DNA of 64,000 nt from Nocardioides islandensis (GTDB lineage: Bacteria; Actinomycetota; Actinomycetes; Propionibacteriales; Nocardioidaceae), in contig NZ_JADKPN010000001.1 of NCBI RefSeq assembly GCF_015352455.1, forward strand, positions 1 to 64,000. Direction: 5' to 3'. The first letter of the stretch is position 1. Every line of letters starts with the position of its first letter. The notes under the pieces were generated by a model. It saw only the letters and a list, made by a program, of their open reading frames with translations. It searched no databases and was not told where the DNA came from. Below are positions 1 to 8,161 of the stretch, piece by piece. Made by a program: the position numbers and the translations under genes.

Positions 1-271
1 GTAAAAAACAAACATCAAACCCAAACCAAAAAGATCAGGGCATGACAAACTAATTCGTCGACTAAATGACACACTGTTGAGTTCTCAAAAATCAGACGCA
101 CACGTGCTCGACCGTCAGGCGTTGCTCCGTGGCTGGCCTCTCAGGCACACACCGAGAAGGTGAGTCCTGCGAGAGCGTCACCCGAGGCCGGAGGCCCGAC
201 CGACCGGTCTTGCCTCCCGCCGCACCCTGGCGACGGGTGAAACCTTAGACAGCAAGAGCACCCGAACTCAA
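1..271 (-). promoter_or_regulatory. rRNA operon promoter and leader (16S gene lies off the window)
   Basis: Read on the minus strand, the AT-rich stretch at about 1-95 contains a TTTGAGAACTCAACAGTGTG motif (about 72-91). This is the conserved actinobacterial rrn leader signal found between the rRNA promoter and 16S, so a 16S gene should begin just beyond position 1. A candidate promoter is TTGAGT (266-271), an 18-base spacer and TAAGGT (242-247); its -35 overlaps the end of tyrS. The leader motif is strong evidence. The exact promoter is inference. Confidence 0.7.
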
Positions 272-1539
272 ATCGGGGTCACCTCGACGCCCGCGAAGGT
301 CTTCTTGCCCCTCCGCAGCACCAGCCAGGAGCCCCCCACCAGGTCCTCCGGGGAGGGCACCAGCTCGGGGTCCTCGACGCGCTGGTTGTTGAGGTACGCG
401 CCGCCCTCGGCGATGGTCCGTCGCGCCTCGCCGCGGCCTTTGGCCAGGCCCGTCTCGACCATCAGGTCGACGTACGAGGGGATGTCGCCGGCCACGGTCG
501 CGGAGCCCGCCTCACGCAGCGCGGCGCCCAGGGTCGCCGTACTGAGGGCGTGCAGGTCTCCCCCGCCGAACAGCGCCGCGGCGGCGGCCTGGACGTGGCC
601 GGCCTCCTCGGCGCCGTGCACGAGCGTGGTGACGTGCTCGGCCAGCGCCCGCTGCCCCGCCCGCAGGAACGGCTTCTCCTCGGTCTGCCGGCCCAGCTCC
701 TCGATCTCGTCGCGGGTGAGGAACGTGAACACCTTGAGCATGTCCACGACCTGGGTGTCGTCGACGTTGAGCCAGAACTGGTAGAAGGCGTACGGCGACA
801 TCATCTCGGGGTCCAGCCACAGCGCACCGGCCTCGGTCTTGCCGTACTTGGTGCCGTCGGGCTTGGTGATCAACGGCGTGCCGAAGGCGTGCACGTGCAC
901 GCCGGTCACCCGCCGGATCAGCTCCACGCCGCCGGTGATGTTGCCCCACTGGTCGGAGCCTCCGTGCTGGAGCGTCACCCCGTGGTCGCGGTAGAGGTTG
1001 AGGTAGTCCATGGACTGCAGCAGCACGTAGCTGAACTCGGTGTAGCTGATGCCCGACTCCAGGCGCCGCTTCACCGTGTCCCGCGCCAGCATCCGGTTGA
1101 CCGGGAAGTGCTTGCCGATGTCGCGCAGGAAGTCGATCGTCGACAGGCTGGCCGTCCAGTCGTAGTTGTCGACCATCGTGGCGGCGTTCGGGCCCTCGAA
1201 CGACAGGAACGGCTCGATCTGGCGGCGCACGCGGGCGACCCAGTCCTTGACGGTGTCGAGGGAGTTCAGCGTCCGCTCGCCGGAGTCCTTGGGGTCGCCG
1301 ATCATGCCGGTGGCGCCACCGACCAGGGCGTACGGCGTGTGGCCGGCCTGCTGCAGCCTCCGCGCGGTGAGGATCTGGACCAGGTTGCCCATGTGCAGGC
1401 TCGGGGCCGTCGGGTCGAAACCGACGTAGAACCGCACGCTCCCGCCGCTCAGCGCGTCGCGCAGGGCGTCACGATCCGTGGTGAGCGCCAGCAGGCCGCG
1501 CCACTCCAGGTCGTCGATGAGCTGTGGGTCGGTGGTCAC
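268..1539 (-). CDS. tyrS: tyrosyl-tRNA synthetase
   Basis: Class I aminoacyl-tRNA synthetase that charges tRNA-Tyr in the cytoplasm; 423 residues, normal for the bacterial enzyme. The N-terminal Rossmann domain carries the HIGH-type motif LHMGN (about residues 48-52), the KMSKS loop appears as KYGKT (about 230-234), and the C-terminal S4-like RNA-binding domain ends in WLVLRRGKKTF. The start is GTG; a GAGGG sequence and a CAGGCT -10-like box lie within 12 bases upstream, so it could be translated from a very short leader. It points towards the rRNA operon leader, whose -35 box overlaps its last codons. Confidence 0.97.
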   Translation of the reverse strand: MTTDPQLIDDLEWRGLLALTTDRDALRDALSGGSVRFYVGFDPTAPSLHMGNLVQILTARRLQQAGHTPYALVGGATGMIGDPKDSGERTLNSLDTVKDWVARVRRQIEPFLSFEGPNAATMVDNYDWTASLSTIDFLRDIGKHFPVNRMLARDTVKRRLESGISYTEFSYVLLQSMDYLNLYRDHGVTLQHGGSDQWGNITGGVELIRRVTGVHVHAFGTPLITKPDGTKYGKTEAGALWLDPEMMSPYAFYQFWLNVDDTQVVDMLKVFTFLTRDEIEELGRQTEEKPFLRAGQRALAEHVTTLVHGAEEAGHVQAAAAALFGGGDLHALSTATLGAALREAGSATVAGDIPSYVDLMVETGLAKGRGEARRTIAEGGAYLNNQRVEDPELVPSPEDLVGGSWLVLRRGKKTFAGVEVTPI

Positions 1540-1628
1540 GCCCTCAGCCTGCCGTATGGGTGAATCCAGCGCCCACCCGGATAAGTAGGCTGGCTGGCGG
1601 TCAAGATGTGGGGGCCGGAAGGGAGTCC

Positions 1629-3095
1629 ATGGAGATCGCAGGCAGGTACACGCTCGACCGCGAGGTCGGGCGTGGCGGCATGGGCGCCGTCTGGCTCGGC
1701 ACCGACCAGGTGCTCGGCCGGCAGGTGGCGCTCAAGCGCCTGGGACTCGCTCCCGGCGGCACCCCGGACCTCGAGCGCGCCGAGCGCGAGGCCCGCCTGG
1801 CCGCGCGCCTCAACCACCCGCATGTGGTCGCCGTCTTCGACCTGGTCGAGGAGGACGACGACCACTGGCTGGTGATGGAGTACGTCGACGGCGTGACGCT
1901 CGCCGAGCTGGTGCGGCGCGACGGCGCGCTCACCCCGGACCAGGCCGCCCCACTCCTGCGGCAGGCCGCCGAGGCGCTGGCCGCCGCACACGAGGCGGGC
2001 ATCGTGCACCGCGACGTGAAGCCCTCGAACATCCTGGTGTCGGCCGACGGCCAGGTGAAGCTCTCGGACTTCGGCATCGCCCGCGCCGAGCAGGACTCCT
2101 CGCTGACCCAGACGGGACTGGTGACCGGGTCGCCGGCGTACCTCTCCCCCGAGGTCGCCTCGGGCCGGACGGCCCAGCCGGCCGCCGACGTGTGGTCCCT
2201 GGGCGCGACCGCCTACCACGCGCTGTCCGGCAAGCCGCCGTACGACGTGGGCGACAACGTGATGGGCGCGCTCTACCGGATCGTGCACGAGGAGCCGCCG
2301 CGGCTCGACGACGCCGGCTGGCTGACCCCGATGCTCGAGCACACGATGGACCGAGAGCCCGACCACCGCTGGCCGATGGCCCAGGTGCGCGACTTCCTGG
2401 CCGGCGGCCCGGTCGGCGCCAGCGCCGGCGCCGCGACCCTCACCCAGGAGCGGGCGGCGACCGCGGTCACGACCCCCGTGCCCGCACCGGTGCCGGCGCC
2501 CGAGCCGGTCGGGTACGGCGGCGTGGGCGGCACGCAGGTGCTCGCGCCGACGCCCGCGGCGCCGACGCCTCCCACCCCGGTGCACCGCCGGGGACCGAGC
2601 GGCGCGATCATCGGCGTCCTCCTGGGACTCGGCGTGGTGCTGTTGTTCCTCCTCTTCGCCTGGATGTTCGGCGCGTTCGACGCCCAGGACTCCTCCGCCG
2701 GCGACTCCGGTCCCGGCGGGGGCCCGTCGTCGGAGAGCACCGGGTCGACGCCGAGCGAGCCGTCGAGCAGCGCGACCGACTCCGCCGAGCAGGAGGCCGC
2801 GATGCGGGACTTCGCGACGTCGTACGTGCAGGCCGCCGTCGACGACCCGGGGACGTCGTGGGACCTGCTGACGCCGGAGTACCAGGCTGCGAGCGGCAGC
2901 TTCGGCCAGTACAAGAAGTTCTGGGACCAGTGGGAGTCGGCCGACGTCACCGACGTCAGCGCGGACGTCGGTGCGGGCACGGTCAGCTACACGGTCAGCT
3001 ACCACGGCAAGAAGGACGACGAGGGGTTCGTCGACGACGTCACCCTCGAGCTCGAGCCGAACGGTGACGGCTTCCTCATCGCCGGGGCCCGGTAG
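1629..3095 (+). CDS. membrane-anchored Ser/Thr protein kinase (PknB family)
   Basis: Eukaryotic-like kinase of 488 residues. The ATG at 1629 follows a GGAAGGGAG ribosome site; the open frame extends further upstream but without kinase homology. The kinase domain spans about residues 7-260: glycine loop GRGGMG (14-19), Lys36 in VALKRL, catalytic HRDVKPSN (Asp129) and DFG (147-149). A Pro/Ala-rich linker leads to one transmembrane helix (about 326-348) and an extracellular Ser/Thr-rich stalk with a small C-terminal domain. PASTA repeats, the usual muropeptide sensors, are absent, so the external ligand cannot be predicted. A TAGGCT -10-like box lies near 1587. Confidence 0.93.
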   Translation: MEIAGRYTLDREVGRGGMGAVWLGTDQVLGRQVALKRLGLAPGGTPDLERAEREARLAARLNHPHVVAVFDLVEEDDDHWLVMEYVDGVTLAELVRRDGALTPDQAAPLLRQAAEALAAAHEAGIVHRDVKPSNILVSADGQVKLSDFGIARAEQDSSLTQTGLVTGSPAYLSPEVASGRTAQPAADVWSLGATAYHALSGKPPYDVGDNVMGALYRIVHEEPPRLDDAGWLTPMLEHTMDREPDHRWPMAQVRDFLAGGPVGASAGAATLTQERAATAVTTPVPAPVPAPEPVGYGGVGGTQVLAPTPAAPTPPTPVHRRGPSGAIIGVLLGLGVVLLFLLFAWMFGAFDAQDSSAGDSGPGGGPSSESTGSTPSEPSSSATDSAEQEAAMRDFATSYVQAAVDDPGTSWDLLTPEYQAASGSFGQYKKFWDQWESADVTDVSADVGAGTVSYTVSYHGKKDDEGFVDDVTLELEPNGDGFLIAGAR

Positions 3096-3133
3096 CGCCA
3101 CTACGCTGGCGGCACGAGTCTCGGGGCACCGAG

Positions 3134-4648
3134 ATGAGGTCAGCCGTGCGAGGTCCCGCCGCCGTCGCCCTGGCGGTCCTGCTCGCGCCGGGGCTCGCGG
3201 CCTGCTCCGAGGACGAGAAGGCGCCGCGTCGCGAGGCGCTGGAGTTCGGTGAGTGCGGCGAACGTGTCGACACCACTCCCGTACCCCCGGAGCGTGCCGA
3301 CGCGCTGACGTTCACGTGCGCGACGCTCGACGTCCCGCTCTTCCACGCCGAGCCCGATGGCGAGCAGCTGCCCATGGCGGTCGTCCGCGTGCGCGATGCC
3401 CGGCAGCACGACCGGATCGGGTCGATCGTGCTGAACCCCGGCGGCCCCGGGAACCCGGGACTGGGGTGGATCGCGGGATGGGCGGCCCGGATGCCGGACG
3501 AGGTGCTGGAGCGGTTCGACCTGGTGTCCTTCGACCCGCGTGGCACCGGCCTCTCCGAGGGCATCAACTGCCCGGACCTGCCGAGCACCGGCGAGCCGAC
3601 CCGTCGCATCGACCTGACGGTGGAGGACGACTACCAGTACGCCCTCGACCTGGTCCGGCAGGGCAGCGAGTCGTGCGCGGAGGCGATCGGCGCCGACCGC
3701 GTCCCCGCGTTCAGCACGACGGCCACCGCGGCCGACCTCGACGTGCTGCGGTCGGCCCTCGGTGACGAGCAGCTGACGTACGTCGGGTTCTCCTACGGAG
3801 CCAAGCTGGGAGCGGCGTACGCGCACCAGTTCCCCGACCGCGTCCGGGCGCTGGTGCTGGACGCCCCGTCGGACCCCCGCTCGGACTGGCTGGGCCTGAT
3901 GGTCCGTCAGATCGAGGGCTTCGAGCGCGCGTTCGAGGAGTACGCCGACGACTGCCCGAACCGGCCGACCTGCGCGCGCCTGGGCGACCCGCGGGCGGCG
4001 CTCGCGACCCTCGTCGACCGGGCCGACGGCATGCCCGTCCCGAGCGGCCGCCCGAACGGCGACGTACCCATGTCAGGGATCGACGTGCTGCAAGGCACCA
4101 CGGGGCTGCTGTTCGCGAGCAACCTGTGGCCGCTGCTCGACGACGGGCTGGGCGAGGCGCTGCTGGGCGACTCGGGCACGCTGCACGAGGCCATCGACCA
4201 GACCACGCACCGGGTCGCCGACGGCGATGGGCCCGACGCGTCGGAGGCGCTGGCGGTCATCAACTGCACGGACGAGGCCGGCGCCGCGACACGGGCCGAG
4301 GTGCTGGCGGCGGCCCGGGCGATGGGGCGGCGCTCGCCGACGTACGCGCCGCTCGGGTCCTGGTGGCTGATGGCCTGCCAGGGCTGGGTCCCGGACCGCG
4401 TTCCGCTCGAGCAGCCCACCGCGCCGGACGCTCCGCCGCTGCTGGTGGTGGGCACGCGGCACGACCCGGCCACGCCGTACCCGGGCGCGGTCAGCCTCGC
4501 GGAGACGCTCGGCTCCGGACACCTGCTCACGTGGGAGGGGTACGGCCACACGGCGTACCTGCGCGAGTCACCGTGCGTGGACGAGATCGTGGACGCCTAC
4601 CTGCTCGAGCTCACGGTCCCGGCGGACGGGGCCCTGTGCCCGGCGTGA
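3134..4648 (+). CDS. secreted lipoprotein alpha/beta hydrolase, tripeptidyl aminopeptidase-like
   Basis: A 504-residue exported hydrolase of the TAP/SlpD-SlpE peptidase group. The signal peptide ends in a lipobox with Cys24 (LAACS). The alpha/beta-hydrolase fold shows the oxyanion motif NPGGPG (101-106), the nucleophile elbow GFSYG (Ser220), an acid region near TRHDPATP (about 443) and the catalytic His in GYGHTAYL (His472), inside a TAP-like C-terminal domain. Such enzymes trim N-terminal tripeptides or esters outside the cell. The gene follows the kinase by 38 bases with a TACGCT -10-like box in the gap, so it probably has its own promoter. Substrate is unknown. Confidence 0.88.
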   Translation: MRSAVRGPAAVALAVLLAPGLAACSEDEKAPRREALEFGECGERVDTTPVPPERADALTFTCATLDVPLFHAEPDGEQLPMAVVRVRDARQHDRIGSIVLNPGGPGNPGLGWIAGWAARMPDEVLERFDLVSFDPRGTGLSEGINCPDLPSTGEPTRRIDLTVEDDYQYALDLVRQGSESCAEAIGADRVPAFSTTATAADLDVLRSALGDEQLTYVGFSYGAKLGAAYAHQFPDRVRALVLDAPSDPRSDWLGLMVRQIEGFERAFEEYADDCPNRPTCARLGDPRAALATLVDRADGMPVPSGRPNGDVPMSGIDVLQGTTGLLFASNLWPLLDDGLGEALLGDSGTLHEAIDQTTHRVADGDGPDASEALAVINCTDEAGAATRAEVLAAARAMGRRSPTYAPLGSWWLMACQGWVPDRVPLEQPTAPDAPPLLVVGTRHDPATPYPGAVSLAETLGSGHLLTWEGYGHTAYLRESPCVDEIVDAYLLELTVPADGALCPA

Positions 4649-4662
4649 GGCCGGCCCGGGGG

Positions 4663-5487
4663 TCACGCGTCGTCCGGCTGGAGCGTGACGTCGAAGGTGA
4701 GCACGCCCTCGACGACCTCGCGGACCAGGCTTTCCTTGACGCCGAAGACCGCGTCGCTGTCCAGGTACGGCGAGTCGGCGATGAACGCGTGCGTGGTGAC
4801 CGTCCGGTAGCCGGGCGCGCTGACCAGGAAGTGCAGGTGGGCGGGTCGGTACGGGTGCCGGCCGGTGCTGCGGAGGAGCTCGCCGACCGGTCCGTCGACC
4901 GGGATGGGGTAGCAGCACGGGACGATCGAGCGGAACCAGTAGCGGCCGTCCTCGTCCGCGGTGAACAGGCCACGCAGGTTGCGCTCGGGCAGGACGCCGG
5001 GCCGCTGGACGTCGTAGAAGCCGTCGGCGTTCGCCTGCCAGACGTCCACTGACGCGCCGGCGACCGGTTCGCCGCCGACACCGGTGATCCGGCCTTCGAC
5101 CCGGCAGGGTTCGCCCGTGCCGTCGAGGGCGATGTCGTCGCCCAGCTCGCGTGGCGGGGACGTGACCAGGTGGAACGGCCCGAGCACGGTCTGCTCGGTG
5201 GCCGTGCCGCCGCTGCGGTGGTTGAGGGTCTCCACGAGCATCGAGACGCCGAGCACGTCGGAGAGCAGGATGAACTCCTGGCGTACCTCGTCGCTCATCT
5301 GCCCGGTGCGGGTGAGGAAGTCGACGGCCGCGGCCCACTCGCTCTCGGTGAGCTCGACGTCCTTGACGAACGCGTGGAGGTGCCGCACCAGCGAGGTCAG
5401 CACCTCGCGCAGCCGCTCGTCGGGAGTGTCCTCGAAGGACGCGGCGACGACCTCGCCCGAGCGTTCCTCGCTGAACAGCTCACCCAT
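4663..5487 (-). CDS. intradiol ring-cleavage dioxygenase (catechol/hydroxyquinol type)
   Basis: Non-haem Fe(III) dioxygenase that opens catechol or hydroxyquinol rings between the hydroxyls. The 274 residues hold an N-terminal helical dimerisation domain and a beta-sandwich with all four iron ligands: Tyr158 (GFYDV), Tyr193 (CCYPIP), His217 and His219 (AHLHF). The Tyr-containing CCYPIPVDGP segment resembles hydroxyquinol 1,2-dioxygenases more than CatA, but this is a judgement by eye. The only ATG aligned with the family N-terminus is at 5487, separated from the tRNA 3' end (5489) by one base, so there is no room for a conventional ribosome site. No other aromatic-degradation genes are nearby. 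Confidence 0.88.
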   Translation of the reverse strand: MGELFSEERSGEVVAASFEDTPDERLREVLTSLVRHLHAFVKDVELTESEWAAAVDFLTRTGQMSDEVRQEFILLSDVLGVSMLVETLNHRSGGTATEQTVLGPFHLVTSPPRELGDDIALDGTGEPCRVEGRITGVGGEPVAGASVDVWQANADGFYDVQRPGVLPERNLRGLFTADEDGRYWFRSIVPCCYPIPVDGPVGELLRSTGRHPYRPAHLHFLVSAPGYRTVTTHAFIADSPYLDSDAVFGVKESLVREVVEGVLTFDVTLQPDDA

Positions 5488-5488
5488 G

Positions 5489-5562
5489 TGGGGCGGGTGG
5501 GGCTCGAACCCACGACCCAAGGATTATGAGTCCTCTGCTCTGACCGGCTGAGCTACCGCCCC
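5489..5562 (-). tRNA. tRNA with CAT anticodon (tRNA-Ile2 or elongator tRNA-Met)
   Basis: The minus strand folds into a complete cloverleaf: acceptor GGGGCGG/CCGCCCC, D arm AGCTCAGC, anticodon arm with loop CTCATAA, T arm ending in GGTTCGAGCC, discriminator A at 5489. CCA is not encoded. The anticodon CAT is shared by initiator Met, elongator Met and lysidine-modified Ile2 tRNAs. The GGACTCATAATCC arm and the paired 1-72 position exclude an initiator; Ile2 seems likelier, but identity needs TilS-determinant analysis. 74 nucleotides. Confidence 0.92.
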
Positions 5563-5569
5563 GGCCGGG

Positions 5570-5595
5570 AGCCTACCGATCGTGCACCCACGATC
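5570..5595 (-). promoter_or_regulatory. promoter region of the CAT tRNA with an overlapping palindrome
   Basis: A TAGGCT -10 box (5570-5575) ends seven bases before the mature 5' base of the tRNA at 5562, which would place transcription start at or within a base or two of the mature end. Immediately upstream a perfect palindrome, GATCGTG-CACC-CACGATC (5578-5595), covers the spacer. No good -35 is seen. The palindrome may be an operator or a short hairpin. Confidence 0.45.
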
Positions 5596-5754
5596 CGCCC
5601 AGAGTCGGCCCCGCCCGCGTCCCCCCGGTCGCAAGGGCGAGGCCGACTACTAGGACAGGGCTACCTCACTGCACCCGGGTAGGTCTACTTCTACCCCAGG
5701 TCCGACGGCGCGCTCTCTGGACACGGGAGCGGTCTCAGAGCAAGGTGGGCACCC

Positions 5755-5792
5755 GGTGGCCGTCCGACTCCCCCCGTGGTCGGACGGCCACC
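5755..5792. terminator. perfect 14-bp hairpin in a 318-base intergenic region
   Basis: Arms GGTGGCCGTCCGAC (5755-5768) and GTCGGACGGCCACC (5779-5792) pair perfectly around a 10-base loop; no T-run follows on either strand. It lies between the minus-strand tRNA promoter and the plus-strand small gene at 5881. It may block read-through from the minus-strand genes into the tRNA. A smaller hairpin, GGGTAG-N8-CTACCC, sits near 5680-5699. Otherwise 5596-5880 shows no gene. Confidence 0.5.
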
Positions 5793-5880
5793 ATCTGTGT
5801 CCCCGGGGGGCATGGCGGCCATGATCCGTACGTCCCCAGGGGTGGTTTCAGGTCGGGCGCGGGGTGCCACGGTGGGCCTC

Positions 5881-6093
5881 ATGGGAAGACTTCTGGGCAT
5901 CATCGTCGTCGTCTGGTTGCTGATCGGCGTCGTCGCGGCTGCACAGCGGGGGTACTTCGGCGGGGACAGCGACGTCTCCTGCAAGGAGTTCGGCGACACC
6001 GCTCTCACGATCGTGGCGGGACCGCTCAACTACATCGGCATCAACCCGAAGGTCGACTGCAGCAAGGTGAAGGCGCCGAAGCCCTCCGAGTAG
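5881..6093 (+). CDS. small membrane protein, 70 residues
   Basis: I chose the ATG at 5881 because it directly begins a hydrophobic segment, LLGIIVVVWLLIGVVAAAQ, and because a CACGGT -10-like box lies seven bases upstream, as at many genes here; in-frame codons upstream to 5776 overlap the 14-bp hairpin. One N-terminal transmembrane helix is followed by about 45 polar residues with two cysteines (VSCKEF and VDCSKV) and a basic tail. Similar short one-helix proteins are common in actinobacteria; no function is recognised. It converges with the phosphotransferase gene, one base apart. Confidence 0.7.
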   Translation: MGRLLGIIVVVWLLIGVVAAAQRGYFGGDSDVSCKEFGDTALTIVAGPLNYIGINPKVDCSKVKAPKPSE

Positions 6094-6094
6094 G

Positions 6095-7114
6095 TCACAC
6101 CGTGAGCGGGGGCGGCTCGGTGATGTCCAGCAGCCAGTAGGCCGCGGAGTCGCCGAACTCGACCAGCTCCTCGTCGGTGAGGTTCGTCAGGCAGCGCGCC
6201 CACGACTCGCACCGGGCCAGCTTGCCCAGCTGGAGAGCCGGGCCGAGCGCCGCTCGCAGCTCGGCGGCGGGCGTGAGGTCGCTCCACACCTCGATGGCGG
6301 CGTCGGCGACCTTCGCCAGGCGCGGGTCGTCCGGGCCGCAGTCGAGGTGGAAGCGCATCGAGCTGAGCGTGGCCAGCAGCACGGCCAGCGGGTCGCTCAG
6401 CACGGCGTCGCCGAAGTCGAAGAACAGCATCCGGTCGCGGTGCGCGAACACGTTGTTGGAGTGCAGGTCGCTGTGGTTGAGGGTGACCGGCAGGCCCAGC
6501 GCGAGCACCTGCTCACACCACCGTTCGACGTCGGGCAGCGTGGCCCGCAGCCGGGCGGCCCCCTCGGCGTCGACCCGGCGCGGGTCGCGCGCCGGCAGGG
6601 CGGCGAGCTGCTCGAGGCGCGTGGCGACGTACGTCGGCGCCTCGACCGCGCCCAGACGCGTCAGGCCCGCCCGCTCGAGGACGTCGACGTGCCCGGCGAC
6701 CTCGCGCTGGAGCAGGGACGACTCACGGACGACCGCGCACCAGGACTCCTCCGTGTCACCGACGGCCTCGCGCATCACCGGCCCCTGGTCGGGCGTCATC
6801 AGGAAGCCGCGGTCGAGGTCGACGGCGGTCACCGGGACCACGCGGGGTGAGAGGCGGGCCAGCTCCTGCATGAGGGCCGCCTCGAAGGCCTGCCCGGGGC
6901 AGTTCTGCTTGGCGTAGTACGTCGCGCCGGGGGTCCTGACCCGCCACACCGCCGACCAGCAGCGGATCTTCACCTCCTCGAGGATCACCTCCTCGAGCAG
7001 GACCGACCGGCACCAGTCCTCGAGCTCGGCCGCGAACGCCGCCGACCGCCACACCGGCGACACCGGCTCGCCGCGCGTCGGCGGCGGCCAGAGGTCGTCG
7101 CGCAGATCAGGCAT
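6095..7114 (-). CDS. aminoglycoside phosphotransferase (APH)-fold kinase
   Basis: A 339-residue member of the APH/choline kinase superfamily. The catalytic loop is HSDLHSNNVF (about residues 215-224, Asp as base) and the metal-binding segment is FFDFGDA (about 232-238). The N-terminal lobe has RVRTPGATYYAKQ, where the Lys probably contacts ATP. Many genomic APH-fold proteins phosphorylate small metabolites rather than antibiotics, so resistance should not be assumed. The ATG overlaps the 3' end of the preceding tandem-GNAT gene by 8 bases, indicating translational coupling and a two-gene transcript. Confidence 0.82.
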   Translation of the reverse strand: MPDLRDDLWPPPTRGEPVSPVWRSAAFAAELEDWCRSVLLEEVILEEVKIRCWSAVWRVRTPGATYYAKQNCPGQAFEAALMQELARLSPRVVPVTAVDLDRGFLMTPDQGPVMREAVGDTEESWCAVVRESSLLQREVAGHVDVLERAGLTRLGAVEAPTYVATRLEQLAALPARDPRRVDAEGAARLRATLPDVERWCEQVLALGLPVTLNHSDLHSNNVFAHRDRMLFFDFGDAVLSDPLAVLLATLSSMRFHLDCGPDDPRLAKVADAAIEVWSDLTPAAELRAALGPALQLGKLARCESWARCLTNLTDEELVEFGDSAAYWLLDITEPPPLTV

Positions 7115-8102
7115 CGCGGCGCTGCATCTCGAGGAGCCGCTCGACGGGCCGGTACCCGAAGTCGCGGTTGGTGGCCTGCATCGCGTGGTTGTCGAGGGCG
7201 GTGTCGGTGTGGATCGCGACCCGGTCGGCGTGCTCGCGCTGGATGATCTCCAGCGTCGCGCACTTGAGGAGGGTGCCGAGGCGATGGCCGCGGTGCTCGG
7301 GCATGACGAGCGTGTCGTCCTGGAGCGCGTGCGGCTCGCCGTGGGGCAGGTAGACCTGGGTGTACCCGCCGAGCACGCCGTCGTCGCGGCGCCGGGCCGC
7401 CGCGGTGATGCCGAGGTAGCTGAGCGCGAGGCGTGCCTCGCCCGTGCGCACCCGCTCCTCGTCGACCACCACGGGGTCGAGGTCGATGTCGCCCGTCGGC
7501 ACGTCGTTCTCCATCCGGGTGCGCATCTCGCAGAACGCGGCGAGGTGCTCGTCGGGGCACCGGCCCTGCCAGGTCACGACGTCGTACGCCGACCCGTCGG
7601 CCTTGGCGCGCAGCCGCTCGATCGAGCCCGCAGGCACGGGCAGGTCCAGCAGCAGGTGGTCCTCCTCGTGCACGACCTCGAAGCCGAGGCCCGCGGCGAA
7701 CTCCCGCGCCGCCGACGACGTGTCCCCCGCGGGCACGTACACCTCGCCGCAGATGCTCCGCCGCCCGTCGTCGTGGCCATGGGCGACGGCGGTGTCGTGG
7801 AGGAGGGTGCCGATGCCACGGCGGCGCACGTCGGGCAGCACGTTGACCTCGAGGAAGCCGATCTGGGCGTTCTCCTGGAGCGGCGAGCCGACCTCGGCGG
7901 TGCCGACGACGCGGTCCCCGTCGCGGGCCACCCACAGGTCACGCCGGTGGTACGGGTTCGGTGTGCCGAGCGAGCTGGTCAGCTGGGTCCAGGAGCGCAG
8001 CACTGGCTGCGCGCGGTCGTGCCGCTGGGCCTCCTGCTCGACCTCCCAGAACGCGCGGAGCGTGGCCTCGTCGCAGGGGTCGACCTCCGAGATGCGGATC
8101 AC
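7107..8102 (-). CDS. tandem GNAT-domain acetyltransferase
   Basis: Contains two GNAT folds, one in about residues 45-150 with acetyl-CoA loop VRRRGIGTLLH, and a second near the C-terminus with EHRGHRLGTLLK. The two-domain plan resembles mycothiol synthase MshD, but the sequence is not clearly that enzyme. I place the start at the GTG at 8102 (331 residues), which has GAGGG eight bases upstream; an upstream TTG at 8144 lacks a ribosome site and would run into the opposite promoter. Cotranscribed with the APH-fold kinase; diverges from the PIG-L gene. The acceptor substrate is unknown. Confidence 0.8.
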   Translation of the reverse strand: MIRISEVDPCDEATLRAFWEVEQEAQRHDRAQPVLRSWTQLTSSLGTPNPYHRRDLWVARDGDRVVGTAEVGSPLQENAQIGFLEVNVLPDVRRRGIGTLLHDTAVAHGHDDGRRSICGEVYVPAGDTSSAAREFAAGLGFEVVHEEDHLLLDLPVPAGSIERLRAKADGSAYDVVTWQGRCPDEHLAAFCEMRTRMENDVPTGDIDLDPVVVDEERVRTGEARLALSYLGITAAARRRDDGVLGGYTQVYLPHGEPHALQDDTLVMPEHRGHRLGTLLKCATLEIIQREHADRVAIHTDTALDNHAMQATNRDFGYRPVERLLEMQRRDA

Positions 8103-8161
8103 CCGCGCACCCTCGCCGAACCCGGTGTCCCACGGCAACTGCAATCCGGCATGCTCGGGCC

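Noticed and set aside
6095..7114. Aminoglycoside resistance gene
   Set aside because: The APH fold is present, but many such genomic proteins act on metabolites, and nothing in the neighbourhood indicates resistance.
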